The notes: generated by a model not told the origin, from the sequence alone. Positions 15,534 to 23,835 are shown, counted from the stretch's first letter. The stretch: DNA of 40,951 nt from an uncultured Sutterella sp. (GCA_949282745.1 CASDQM010000024.1:1-40951), one strand, 5' to 3'. Numbers and translations: made by a program.

Positions 15534-15955
15534 AATAGATGGCTATCACTCAGTAGAGAAATTCAATGCCGCGCGCAAGGATGCCCCGTCGGCGCGACGA
15601 AACCGGCCGATTGCATGCATCCCTTTGACAACAAGGTTAATTCCGTATCCGACATTCCTCGCGGACGTTCCCCAATCTCCCCGTCCGTCTCTTTTCTCTC
15701 CTTCTTTTTTCTCCCGTCCCGCCGCTTTCCTAAACTGCGGAATATGAGGTATTCTCAATCTGTTTTAGAGAACGCAGTCTTCCTTCGTCGGGTGTCCGAC
15801 GCGTCATTTCTCCGAAAATCCTGCGTTCTTCGATCCGTCCCGCAGCGTCGTGCGGACCCTTCACCCTCTTTTCGGGCGCAACGATGCAAATGAGAACGGA
15901 TCCCTCTCCAACGTACCGAGAGGATTTCCATTTTGAATTTTTATAGGAAACCGCG
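15534..15955. promoter_or_regulatory. feoC-side half of the divergent feo control region
   Basis: No gene seen. ATATGAGGTATTCTCAAT (15742-15759) is an imperfect palindrome. GCAAATGAGA (15886-15895) repeats the arm of the Fur-like box at 15515, now about 70 bases before feoC. AGGAAA at 15946-15951 is the feoC ribosome site. Both divergent transcripts thus seem to carry iron-type operators. Confidence 0.4.
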
Positions 15956-16189
15956 ATGGCTTCGATCTTCGACGTCAAGACGCTTCTCAAGGAGCGCCGT
16001 CAAATGTCCGTGAAGGACGTCTCCTACCACTTCCGCATTCCCGAGGGACTCGCCGAAATGATGCTCGAGCGGCTCGCTCAGAAGGGCGTGATCCGTCTCA
16101 TGCCGGCCCTTCCCGCGGGCTGCGGCGCCTCCTGCAGTCACTGCACGGGACCCGCAAGTCCGACCTATCGTTGGTGCGCACCCGATTGA
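15956..16189 (+). CDS. feoC: FeoC-like winged-helix protein
   Basis: 77 residues. The N-terminal 50 form a small winged helix (FDVKTLLKERRQMSVKDVSYHF, residues 5-26, and AEMMLERLAQKGVIRL). The C-terminal tail has four cysteines (C59, C63, C66 and C74 in CGASCSHC and WC), the spacing style of FeoC proteins that hold an oxygen-sensitive Fe-S cluster and protect FeoB. AGGAAA lies before the ATG. It is divergent from feoA2-feoA-feoB instead of following feoB as in E. coli. Assignment rests on size, fold pattern, cysteines and position. Confidence 0.78.
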   Translation: MASIFDVKTLLKERRQMSVKDVSYHFRIPEGLAEMMLERLAQKGVIRLMPALPAGCGASCSHCTGPASPTYRWCAPD

Positions 16190-16213
16190 TTCGCTTGATT
16201 TCCTCTTTGCCCC

Positions 16214-16248
16214 GCCGCCCGGCCCGAAGCCCGGCGGCTTTCTTTTTC
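16214..16248 (+). terminator. Intrinsic terminator after feoC
   Basis: GCCGCC (16214-16219) and GGCGGC (16233-16238) form the base of a GC-rich stem, followed by TTTCTTTTTCCC. Confidence 0.75.
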
Positions 16249-16306
16249 CCTGAAAAACCGTCTCTTCCGCCCCGCACATGGCATGCGTGGAAATCGGGAT
16301 GCGCGA

Positions 16307-16362
16307 TTGTCATAAATTTGTCATATTGGCTTCATGGCTTTGTCACATGATCTGCGTAGCAT
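16307..16362 (+). promoter_or_regulatory. Two tandem Pho boxes and -10 for the ABC transporter operon
   Basis: Four 7-base units start exactly 11 bases apart: TTGTCAT (16307), TTGTCAT (16318), GCTTCAT (16329) and TTGTCAC (16340). This is the PhoB recognition pattern (CTGTCAT repeated every 11 bp), and the layout closely resembles the double box of E. coli pstS. TAGCAT (16357-16362) begins 10 bases after the last unit, where a Pho-dependent -10 should be. PhoB activation under phosphate starvation is strongly indicated. Confidence 0.85.
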
Positions 16363-16483
16363 CACGACAAACCGTCGGGTCGGGGCTTCCCGTCCCGCCC
16401 TCCTCTGTCCGGCCTCCTCTCGACCGGACGTCACGATCCAGGTCCCCGAAGAGGGACTTCGGCTCACATCAAGGAATACCGCC

Positions 16484-17524
16484 ATGACCATGTCGCGCCG
16501 CGCCTTCGGACGCAATCTCCTCGCCACCGCCCTTCTGATGCAGGGCTTCGGTCTTTCCCGCGCCTTCGCCGCGGATCCGCAGCGGGCCATCGTCTACAAC
16601 TGCCCGGCCGAATGGGCGGGCTGGGGTTCGATGCTCCCCATCATCAAGGCCGAAACCGGCATTGAAGTGCCGATGGACAACAAGAATTCCGGTCAGTCCG
16701 TCTCGCAGATCATCGCCGAAGCGAACAATCCGGTCGCCGACGCCGCCTACCTCGGCATCTCCTTTGCGATCAACGCCAAGAACCAGGGTCTCGTCGAAAA
16801 CTACAAGGGCGAAGGCTGGAAGAAGGTGCCCGACGGCCTCAAGGATCCCGACGGCGCCTGGGTTTCGATCCACGCGGGCACGGTGGGCCTGATGGTCAAC
16901 ACCGAAGCGCTTGACGGCCTCCCTGTTCCGAAGGGATGGAAGGACCTGCTCGACCCGAAGTACGAAGGGATGGTGGGCTTCCTCGATCCGTCGTCGGCCT
17001 TCGTGGGCTACGCCTGCTCGGTCGCCGTGAACCACGCCCTGGGCGGCACGCTCGACAACTTCGGGCCCGCGCTCGACTACTTCAAGAAGTTGAACGAACT
17101 CTCCCCGATCGTTCCGAAGCAGACCGCCTACGCGCGCTGCCTCTCGGGTGAAATTCCCATCCTCTTTGACTACGACTTCGACGCCTACCGCGCCAAGTAC
17201 ACCGACGGCGCCCCGATCGAATTCGTGATCCCGGTCGAAGGCACGATCCAGGTTCCGTACGTGATGACGCTCGTCAAGAACGCGCCGCACGCCGAAAACG
17301 GCCGCCGCGTGATCGACTTCGTCCTCTCCGAAAAGGGGCAGAAGCACTGGGCCGAAAACTTCCTGCGTCCGGTCGTGGGCGACCTTGAAAAGCTCGCTCC
17401 GGAAGCCGCGAAGAAGTTCCTTCCCTCCTCCGAATACGAACGCGCCGGCAGCGTCGACTACGCCCGCATGGCCGAAGTTCAGCGCGCCTTCAGCGAAGCC
17501 TATCTGCAGGCGATGAAGGGCTGA
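16484..17524 (+). CDS. ABC transporter periplasmic substrate-binding protein (PotD/PhnS-like)
   Basis: 346 residues; binds the substrate for the transporter encoded downstream. The N-terminus has a twin-arginine motif (MSRRAFGRNLL, then a hydrophobic stretch to AFA near 29), so export is probably by Tat, as a folded protein. The mature part has the extracellular solute-binding layout of the spermidine/iron/2-aminoethylphosphonate group (YNCPAEWAGWGSMLPIIKAE, then LLDPKYEGMVGFLDPSSAF). ATG 16484 follows AAGGA by 8 bases. The Pho boxes upstream favour an organophosphorus ligand such as a phosphonate or glycerophosphodiester over iron or polyamine. A hairpin after the stop may keep its level above the permeases. 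Confidence 0.82.
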   Translation: MTMSRRAFGRNLLATALLMQGFGLSRAFAADPQRAIVYNCPAEWAGWGSMLPIIKAETGIEVPMDNKNSGQSVSQIIAEANNPVADAAYLGISFAINAKNQGLVENYKGEGWKKVPDGLKDPDGAWVSIHAGTVGLMVNTEALDGLPVPKGWKDLLDPKYEGMVGFLDPSSAFVGYACSVAVNHALGGTLDNFGPALDYFKKLNELSPIVPKQTAYARCLSGEIPILFDYDFDAYRAKYTDGAPIEFVIPVEGTIQVPYVMTLVKNAPHAENGRRVIDFVLSEKGQKHWAENFLRPVVGDLEKLAPEAAKKFLPSSEYERAGSVDYARMAEVQRAFSEAYLQAMKG

Positions 17525-17536
17525 TTTCCCTTTGAA

Positions 17537-17572
17537 GAAGCCGCCGCCCGTCCCCGCGGCGGCTTCGGCGTT
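17537..17572 (+). terminator. Intercistronic attenuating hairpin after the binding-protein gene
   Basis: GAAGCCGCCGC (17537-17547) pairs perfectly with GCGGCGGCTTC (17556-17566), followed by GGCGTTTTCGG. Such partial terminators after a binding-protein gene commonly lower permease expression. Confidence 0.6.
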
Positions 17573-17586
17573 TTCGGTATCTTCAC

Positions 17587-18387
17587 ATGAAACGAACCCA
17601 TCTACTCTTCCTTCTTCCGGCCCTCACGGTTCTGCTCGCCTTCTTCGTGCTCCCCGTGCTGCGGCTCCTTCCCGCCTCGGTCTCGACCGACCAGGGGATT
17701 CTCCTTTACGCCGAAATCCTCACCAACCCCCGCTACGCCTCGAGTCTTTTCTCGACCGTCGTCCTTTCGCTTCTCGTCACGATCGCTTCGGTCGCGCTCG
17801 GCGCCTTCACGGGGATCTTCCTCGAGCGAAACGATTTTCCCGGACGCAGCGCCGTGGTGGGTCTCATCACGCTGCCGCTCTCCTTCCCGGGCGTGGTCGT
17901 GGGCTTCATGATCATCTTGTTGGGCGGCCGAAACGGCATGGCCTCGATCCTCTCCTCGTCCTTGGGCGCGGGCAAACTCGTCTTCGCCTACGGGATGGCG
18001 GGGCTTTTCTTCGGCTACCTCTACTTCTCGATTCCCCGCGTCGTCACGACCGTCATGGCGGCGACCCGCAAGATGAATCCCGTCTATGAGGAAGCCGCCC
18101 GCACGCTCGGCGCCTCCTCCTGGCGCATTCTGAAGGACGTCACGATTCCGGCCCTCACGCCCGCGCTCTTCTCGACGGGCGCGCTCTGCTTTGCGACCTC
18201 CATGGGCGCCTTCGGCACGGCCTTCACGCTTGCGACCGACATCAACGTGCTGCCGATCACGATCTACACCGAATTCACGCTCTCGGCGAACATCGCGGCG
18301 GCCTCCATGCTTGCGGTCGTCCTCGGCCTCATCACCTGGAGCATCCTCTTGGCGGCGCGTTTCGTGAGCGTCCCGAACGAACGATAA
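17587..18387 (+). CDS. ABC transporter permease subunit (first)
   Basis: 266 residues, inner membrane, with six predicted helices starting at residue 5. The binding-protein-dependent permease signature lies in the cytosolic loop near 160-180 (EEAARTLGASSWRILKDVTIP), the EAA loop that docks on the ATPase. Closest by pattern to the PotB/PhnU type. It ends 12 bases before the second permease, so the two are translated together. Confidence 0.9.
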   Translation: MKRTHLLFLLPALTVLLAFFVLPVLRLLPASVSTDQGILLYAEILTNPRYASSLFSTVVLSLLVTIASVALGAFTGIFLERNDFPGRSAVVGLITLPLSFPGVVVGFMIILLGGRNGMASILSSSLGAGKLVFAYGMAGLFFGYLYFSIPRVVTTVMAATRKMNPVYEEAARTLGASSWRILKDVTIPALTPALFSTGALCFATSMGAFGTAFTLATDINVLPITIYTEFTLSANIAAASMLAVVLGLITWSILLAARFVSVPNER

Positions 18388-18399
18388 GGAGCGCATTCC

Positions 18400-19242
18400 A
18401 TGGCTAAGAAAAAATCTTGGACGGGCGTGCAGATCACCCAGGCCGTGCTTACCGGCCTCACGCTCCTCTTTCTCATGATTCCGGTCGTGCAGATGTGCTT
18501 CACGGCCTTCATGAAGAACGCCTTCCGCGGCTTCAAGGCGGGCTTTACGACCGAATGGATCGAAAAGGTTCTCGAACTCTACGGCGACACGATCGTGCGA
18601 AGCCTCGGGATCGCGGTCGCCGCTTTGGTGCTCTGCGTCGTGATCGGCGTTCCGGCCGCGTGGATTCTCGTTCGCGAACAGCGAAAGCGCTGGGCGGCCC
18701 TCATGGAAGAGGCCCTCATCCTGCCGCTTTCCGTTCCGGGGCTTGCCATCGGTCTCGGCATCCTCCTCATCTGGGGCGGCATCACGAGCCTTCGTCAGAG
18801 CAACCTCTTCATCCTCTGCGGGCACGTCATGTTCTGTCTGCCCTTCATGGTGCGAAGCGTCATGGCGGTCCTTCGCGTCGAGCCGATCGACGCCTACGAA
18901 GAGGCGTCCGCCACGCTCGGGGCCTCGCCCTGGACGACCTTCATGAAGGTGGTCGTTCCCGTCGCCATGCCGGGCATCCTCGCGGGCGCGCTCATGGTCA
19001 TGACCGTCTCGCTCGGGGAATTCAACATTTCCTGGATGCTGCAGACGCCCGACACGAAGACCCTTCCGGTCGGGATGGCCGACAGCTACGCCTCCATGCG
19101 CCTTGAAGTGGGAAGCGCCTACACCTTCCTCTTCCTCGTGATCCTCGTGCCGATTCTGTCGCTCATGCAGGCGCTTCCCTCGTGGCTTGCCCGCCGCGCT
19201 GAAGCCCGCCGCCGCGCGGCCGACCTCGAGCCCAACGACTGA
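18400..19242 (+). CDS. ABC transporter permease subunit (second)
   Basis: 280 residues with six membrane segments and the EAA loop near 165-185 (YEEASATLGASPWTTFMKVV). PotC/PhnV-like partner of the preceding permease. AAGGAG lies before ATG 18400. The stop is 24 bases before the ATPase start. Confidence 0.9.
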   Translation: MAKKKSWTGVQITQAVLTGLTLLFLMIPVVQMCFTAFMKNAFRGFKAGFTTEWIEKVLELYGDTIVRSLGIAVAALVLCVVIGVPAAWILVREQRKRWAALMEEALILPLSVPGLAIGLGILLIWGGITSLRQSNLFILCGHVMFCLPFMVRSVMAVLRVEPIDAYEEASATLGASPWTTFMKVVVPVAMPGILAGALMVMTVSLGEFNISWMLQTPDTKTLPVGMADSYASMRLEVGSAYTFLFLVILVPILSLMQALPSWLARRAEARRRAADLEPND

Positions 19243-19266
19243 CCGAATTTTTGTTGAGAACGACCC

Positions 19267-20340
19267 ATGTCCGAATCCGTTTCCATCACTCTTCAGAACG
19301 TCTCGAAACACTACGGCAAGACCTGCGTCCTGCAGCCCTTCACGCTCACGCTCGACGCGGGCTGCCGCACGGTTCTTCTCGGGCCCTCGGGCTGCGGGAA
19401 GACGACGCTCCTTCGCATCATCGCCGGTCTTGAAACGCCCGACGAAGGCTCCAAGGTCCTCGTGGGCGGCGAAGACATCACGAATCTCCCTGCGGAAAAG
19501 CGCCGCATCGGCTTCATGTTCCAGCAGTACGCTCTTTTCCCGCACATGACCGTCGCACAGAACGTCGCCTACGGCCTCACGGTGCGCGGCGAACCCAAGG
19601 CGGAGATTGAAAAGACCGTCGACGAAATGCTTCGTCTCGTGAACCTCGAAAAGTACAAGTCGCGCAACGTCCTCGCCCTCTCGGGCGGTCAGCGCCAGCG
19701 CGTCGCGCTCGCCCGCGCCCTTGCGATCCGTCCGAAGATCCTCCTTCTCGACGAACCGCTCTCGGCCTTGGACGCCCAGATCCGCCACAAGGTGCGCGAA
19801 GAGCTCGCCGTGATCCTGCGCGAACTCGGCATCACCGCCGTCATCGTCACGCACGACCAGGACGAAGCCATGGTCCTGGGCGACCGCATCGTCGTGATGG
19901 AGGGCGGCATCATTCACCAGGCCGCCTCTCCGGAAGAAGTCTGGCGTCGTCCGGCCACGAGCTTCGTCGCCGGGTTTGTGGGCGGCAGCAACCGCGTCGC
20001 CGGGAAGTTCGACGGCGAAACGCTCTCGTGGCTTGACTTCCGCACGCCGCTCGCCTCGCTTCGCCCGGGCGTTCAGAAGGCGATCACCGGGAAGGCGGGC
20101 GACATGAACGTCTTCTTCCGCCCCGAAGCCGCCTATCTTTCGGTCGCGCCGACGGAACACTCCATCGAAGTGTCGATCAAGGACGTACACTTCATGGGGA
20201 ACTTCGTTCGCATCACCGTCGAGCCGTCTTCTGGCGAACTCTTCAAGGTGAACATGACCGAACTTCCCGAAGGCCTCGCCCCGGGCGACCGTGCGCAACT
20301 CACGGTGGATCCGCACCGCCTCATGTCCTTCCCCGTCTGA
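19267..20340 (+). CDS. ABC transporter ATP-binding subunit (PotA/PhnT-like)
   Basis: 357 residues; powers the two permeases. Walker A GPSGCGKT (39-46), Q-loop FQQYALFP (about 85-92), signature LSGGQRQR (138-145), Walker B ILLLDEP (158-164) and the H-loop in VTHDQDEA (about 198). A C-terminal TOBE-type regulatory domain follows from about 240 (NRVAGKFDG and later EVSIKDVHFMGNFVRITVE), as in the spermidine/iron/phosphonate class. The family alone does not fix the substrate; the Pho boxes and the downstream phosphodiesterase point to phosphorus. Confidence 0.93.
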   Translation: MSESVSITLQNVSKHYGKTCVLQPFTLTLDAGCRTVLLGPSGCGKTTLLRIIAGLETPDEGSKVLVGGEDITNLPAEKRRIGFMFQQYALFPHMTVAQNVAYGLTVRGEPKAEIEKTVDEMLRLVNLEKYKSRNVLALSGGQRQRVALARALAIRPKILLLDEPLSALDAQIRHKVREELAVILRELGITAVIVTHDQDEAMVLGDRIVVMEGGIIHQAASPEEVWRRPATSFVAGFVGGSNRVAGKFDGETLSWLDFRTPLASLRPGVQKAITGKAGDMNVFFRPEAAYLSVAPTEHSIEVSIKDVHFMGNFVRITVEPSSGELFKVNMTELPEGLAPGDRAQLTVDPHRLMSFPV

Positions 20341-20367
20341 TTCCTAGACGGAGGGATTGATTGAGCG

Positions 20368-20404
20368 AAACGGGCGCCTTCGACGCCCGTTTTGCGTTTT
20401 TTTG
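20368..20404 (+). terminator. Intrinsic terminator between the ATPase and phosphodiesterase genes
   Basis: AAACGGGCG (20368-20376) pairs perfectly with CGCCCGTTT (20384-20392) and is followed by TGCGTTTTTTT. The phosphodiesterase ATG is only 16 bases beyond, so its expression must come from read-through or a promoter inside this stretch. Confidence 0.8.
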
Positions 20405-20420
20405 AACCGGACATAACATC

Positions 20421-21239
20421 ATGACCACCGTTTTGCAGCTCAGCGACCTGCACGTCGAACCCGAAGGCACGCTCGCCTACGGAAAGGCCGACACGGCCTC
20501 GCACGTAAAGAGCATCCGCCCCTGGCTTCAGCGCTTCGCCCCCAAGGTCGACCTCATCGTCCTGACCGGGGACAACGCCTGCGACGGCAAGCCCGAAGCC
20601 TACGAAATCGTCGCGGAAACCTTTGCGGACCTTCCCGTCCCCGTGCGGGTGCTCCCGGGGAACCACGACCGGCGCTCGAACCTCGTGCGACTTCTTCCCG
20701 ATTTCGTCGAGCCCGACGCCGGGAAGGAGTCCGTCGAATTCACGATCGACCTCGGCGACGCCCTGATCGTGGGCCTCGACACGCTGCAACCGGGATGCCA
20801 CTGGGGCGCTCTCTCGGACGCTTCCCTTTCGCGTCTCGAAACCGCGCTCGCCGACGGCCGGCCCGTTCTCACGCTCATGCACCACACGCCCGTGCATTCG
20901 GGGATGGGGAAGATGGACGAGCCCTTTGGGAACCGTGATCGCTTGAAGGAAATCCTCTCGCGCCGCCCCGACGTGCGTCTCGCGACGGGCCACATGCACC
21001 GCGGCCTCGTGACGCGCTTCGGCGACACGGTCGTGACGACCGCGCCCTCGGTTTCGCTTCCGATCGAAATCCGCATCGGTCCCGAAGGCGGCGACGACTT
21101 TCTCTTTGAAACCCCGGGCTTTGCGCTGCACCACCTCATGCCCGAGGGCTGGGTCACCTACTTCGGTCAGATTCCCGTCCGAACCGACTTTGCGGGGCCC
21201 TTCCCCTTCTCGGGAGCGGTGAATCCGACGGACGAATGA
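20421..21239 (+). CDS. Calcineurin-like metallophosphodiesterase (CpdA/GpdQ type)
   Basis: 272 residues, no signal peptide, so cytosolic. The dinuclear metal site motifs are in order: SDLHVE (about 8-13), GDNACDG (about 54), GNHDRR (about 79), the MHH block (about 155) and GHMHRG (about 193). The class hydrolyses cyclic nucleotides or glycerophosphodiesters. After a Pho-box transporter operon, cleavage of an imported phosphodiester to free phosphate-bearing products is more likely than cyclic AMP turnover; both remain possible. A strong terminator separates it from the ATPase gene. Confidence 0.8.
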   Translation: MTTVLQLSDLHVEPEGTLAYGKADTASHVKSIRPWLQRFAPKVDLIVLTGDNACDGKPEAYEIVAETFADLPVPVRVLPGNHDRRSNLVRLLPDFVEPDAGKESVEFTIDLGDALIVGLDTLQPGCHWGALSDASLSRLETALADGRPVLTLMHHTPVHSGMGKMDEPFGNRDRLKEILSRRPDVRLATGHMHRGLVTRFGDTVVTTAPSVSLPIEIRIGPEGGDDFLFETPGFALHHLMPEGWVTYFGQIPVRTDFAGPFPFSGAVNPTDE

Positions 21240-21309
21240 GGCGCAGCCTCTGCCCGTCGCTCCGTTCGAACGATTTCGTGCGCGTCCCCGGGGACGCGCC
21301 GAGCCTTCT

Positions 21310-21384
21310 GTTTTTCTTCTAATCTTCTACGCGGAAATAAAAGATTAGAAGAAAGTAGAAGAAAAACTGACGGTTTCCCGTCAA
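21310..21384 (+). other. Mutually exclusive hairpins downstream of the phosphodiesterase
   Basis: TTTCTTCTAATCTT (21313-21326) pairs perfectly with AAGATTAGAAGAAA (21341-21354). The same left arm, as GTTTTTCTTCTA (21310-21321), can instead pair with TAGAAGAAAAAC (21356-21367), and TCTTCTAC (21323-21330) with GTAGAAGA (21355-21362). TGACGG..CCGTCA (21368-21384) follows. No T run is present on plus. It may end the upstream message or be a switch. Confidence 0.4.
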
Positions 21385-21445
21385 CCATCCCGTCCCCCGT
21401 CCACCGTCTCTCCTTCACTCCCTTTCCAAAAACCGCCTTTTAGGT

Positions 21446-21557
21446 GAGAATTTCTCGCATTTCGTTATTCCTTTTTCGGAAAACGGCAAATTTGTCTGCA
21501 AACTCCCTCAAATTTGACGCTTCGCTCGGGACTATTCACTCTTAAAAGGACTAGTCC
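21446..21557 (+). promoter_or_regulatory. Palindrome-rich control region of the first Mo-enzyme operon
   Basis: GAGAATTTCTC (21446-21456), CAAATTTG twice (21487-21494 and 21509-21516, start to start 22 bases) and GGACTAGTCC (21548-21557) precede the ATG at 21614. Two identical palindromes two helical turns apart are a plausible regulator site. I cannot identify convincing -35/-10 hexamers. Confidence 0.4.
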
Positions 21558-21613
21558 CTAGGAACTACTCTCTTGGCAGAATCTTTCCTACCTCTAACCA
21601 AGGGACCCCGAGA

Positions 21614-23815
21614 ATGACAGTAAAACTCTCTCGACGCTCGCTCCTTCAGGGTGTTTCGCTCGCCGCGGCCATGCCTGCGGCCGCTCCGGTCTTTGCCAAG
21701 GCCGACGGCGCCGACAAGACCTGGACGGGTTACACCTGCTGCGACAGCTGCAACCACACGCCCTTCTGCGGCATTCAGTTTGAAGCCCGCGGCAACATGA
21801 TCGTCCGCATCGACAACTGGAAGGAAAACCCCAATCACTTCCTCTGCTCGAAGGGCTGGGCGACGCTGCAGCGCCTCTACAATCCGAACCGTCTTCTCTA
21901 CCCGATGAAGCGCACGAACCCCAAGGGATCGAAGGATCCGGGCTGGGTTCGCATCAGCTGGGACGAAGCCTACCGCACGATCGCCTCGAAGATGCTCGAG
22001 ACGAAGAAGAAGTACGGCCCCAACAGCGTGATGTTCTACGCCGGCGACCCGAAGGAACCGCGTCCCGCCGTGCAGCGTCTCGCCCGCTTCTTCGGCTCCT
22101 CCACCTACGGCACCGAATCGTCGGTCGCCTGCCGTTCGGGCTGCGCCTTCGGCGAAGCCCTCAACTTCGGCGTCGACAACATCGGCGCGCCTCCGGGGCC
22201 CAAGACCAAGGTCTTCATCGTGCTTGCCACGAACGCCTGGTCCAAGCCCATCGGCTGGTGGAACATGCTTTTGAAGGCCAAGGCCCGCGGCGTCAAGATC
22301 ATCTGCATCGACCCGCGCCGCACGAAGGTCGCCCAGATCGCCGACATCCATCTGCAGCTCAACGTCGGTACCGACAGCGCGCTCGCGGCCGGCATGACGC
22401 GCGTCCTCATCAAGGAAAACCTCTACAACAAGGAATTCGTCGCAAAGTGGACGCACGGCTTTGAAAAGTACGCCGAATACTGCGAAAAGTTCACGCCGGA
22501 ATACACCGAAAGCCTGACGGGCGTTCCCGCCAAGCTCATCGTCGAAGCCGCCCGCATGTGGGCGCAGGGCCCGGGCACCTACATGTCCACCCCGCAGTCG
22601 CTTTCGCACAATTCGAACGGCATCGCCAACACGCGCGCCCCGATTCTTCTGGCCGCCACCATGGGCTACATCGACATCGAAGGGGGCGTTCCCTTCCCCG
22701 TCTCGCCCAAGAAGTGGCTCCTCCACGCCTACGGCCAGCACAAGGACTTCATCGACTACGACTGGTGGTTCGCCAAGGAAACGCGCGACGCCGCGCTCGA
22801 CCACAAGGACGTCCCCGTCTGGAACGCCACGCACGACCAGGTGAGCCCGAACTGCCTCCCCGAATGGGTGGAAGCGGGCAAGCTCAAGATGTTCTGCGGC
22901 TGGGGCTTCAACGTAAACATCTGGCCGCAGCCCGGCACCTATCAGGAAGCCTTGCGCAAGCTCGACTTCGCGTTCGCCGCCGACTACTTCTATCGTCCGG
23001 ACAGCCACGACATGCTCGACATCGTTCTGCCCGCCGCGATGAACTACGAACGCTATGCGCCGTTCGGCTCCTACGGCCCCGTCGTGGCCGCCCGCCGTCC
23101 GGTGAAGCCCTTGGGCGAAGCCAAGGAAGACTGGCGCATCGCGCTCGAACTCGGCTGCATCGTCGACAAGCCCGAAAACTTCTTCGACGGCGACCCCGTC
23201 AAGGCGCTCGACTGGATTCTCAAGCGCTATCCTGACCGCTCCTGGGCGCAGCTCGACGCCGCGCTCCCGAAGACGCAGGTCATCCCCGGCGCCGTCAAGG
23301 GCCTCAAGAAGTACGAAAAGGGCCTTCTGCGCGCCGACGGCAAGCCCGGCTTCGAAACGGATTCCCAGAAGATCGAGTACGTCTCCGAACTCCTTCGCAA
23401 GTTCAAGTACTCGGGCCTCCCGGAATTCAAGCCGATGATGCCGCTTACGAAGGAATTCGACCTTCGCTTCATCAACGGCACGCGCAAGCCCCACATCACC
23501 CACTCGAAGACGCGCACCGACCAGCCTTATCTGATGGAAATCGAGAACTGCCTCACGATCGACATCAATCCGAAGGACGCGGCCGCGCGCGGCCTCAAGG
23601 AAGGCGACACGGTCGAAATCCGTTCTCCCTTCGGCGGCCCGATCGTCGCCAAGGTTACGGTCACGATTCAGGTGCCCGCGGGCACGATCGGCGGCCAGTA
23701 CGGTTGGCTCGGCGACCAGAACACGCAAAAGCTCATGACGCGCGAAAACCGCGATCCGATCACGGGCTATCCCTGCTACTTCGAAGTCCCCGTCAGCGTA
23801 AAGAAGAAGGCCTGA
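21614..23815 (+). CDS. Tat-exported molybdopterin oxidoreductase, catalytic subunit (copy 1)
   Basis: 733 residues, DMSO-reductase superfamily, probably periplasmic. The Tat signal SRRSLLQG (6-13) leads to a cleavage region near 28. The [4Fe-4S] site is C43-x2-C46-x5-C52-x25-C78, two residues longer in the first interval than the usual CxxCxxxC. C173 (in VACRSGC) is the likely Mo ligand. The C-terminal dinucleotide domain includes RTDQPYLMEIE and GDTVEIRSPFGGP. The pattern recalls the acetylene hydratase / transhydroxylase / catechol dehydroxylase branch; substrate unknown. AAGGGA precedes ATG by about 9 bases. It is followed 20 bases later by its Fe-S partner. By eye, about two thirds identical to the copy at 28849. 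Confidence 0.88.
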   Translation: MTVKLSRRSLLQGVSLAAAMPAAAPVFAKADGADKTWTGYTCCDSCNHTPFCGIQFEARGNMIVRIDNWKENPNHFLCSKGWATLQRLYNPNRLLYPMKRTNPKGSKDPGWVRISWDEAYRTIASKMLETKKKYGPNSVMFYAGDPKEPRPAVQRLARFFGSSTYGTESSVACRSGCAFGEALNFGVDNIGAPPGPKTKVFIVLATNAWSKPIGWWNMLLKAKARGVKIICIDPRRTKVAQIADIHLQLNVGTDSALAAGMTRVLIKENLYNKEFVAKWTHGFEKYAEYCEKFTPEYTESLTGVPAKLIVEAARMWAQGPGTYMSTPQSLSHNSNGIANTRAPILLAATMGYIDIEGGVPFPVSPKKWLLHAYGQHKDFIDYDWWFAKETRDAALDHKDVPVWNATHDQVSPNCLPEWVEAGKLKMFCGWGFNVNIWPQPGTYQEALRKLDFAFAADYFYRPDSHDMLDIVLPAAMNYERYAPFGSYGPVVAARRPVKPLGEAKEDWRIALELGCIVDKPENFFDGDPVKALDWILKRYPDRSWAQLDAALPKTQVIPGAVKGLKKYEKGLLRADGKPGFETDSQKIEYVSELLRKFKYSGLPEFKPMMPLTKEFDLRFINGTRKPHITHSKTRTDQPYLMEIENCLTIDINPKDAAARGLKEGDTVEIRSPFGGPIVAKVTVTIQVPAGTIGGQYGWLGDQNTQKLMTRENRDPITGYPCYFEVPVSVKKKA

Positions 23816-23835
23816 GAGAAGGGAGGAACTGAAAC

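Noticed and set aside
17602-20316. 904-residue minus-strand frame opposite the ABC transporter genes
   Set aside because: Charged, low-complexity antisense translation. The plus strand carries clear permease and ATPase motifs throughout.
21551-23728. 725-residue minus-strand frame opposite the first Mo-enzyme (similarly 28864-30990 and 25143-27155)
   Set aside because: The same antisense effect. That it recurs opposite both paralogues reflects their shared sequence, not a conserved overlapping gene.
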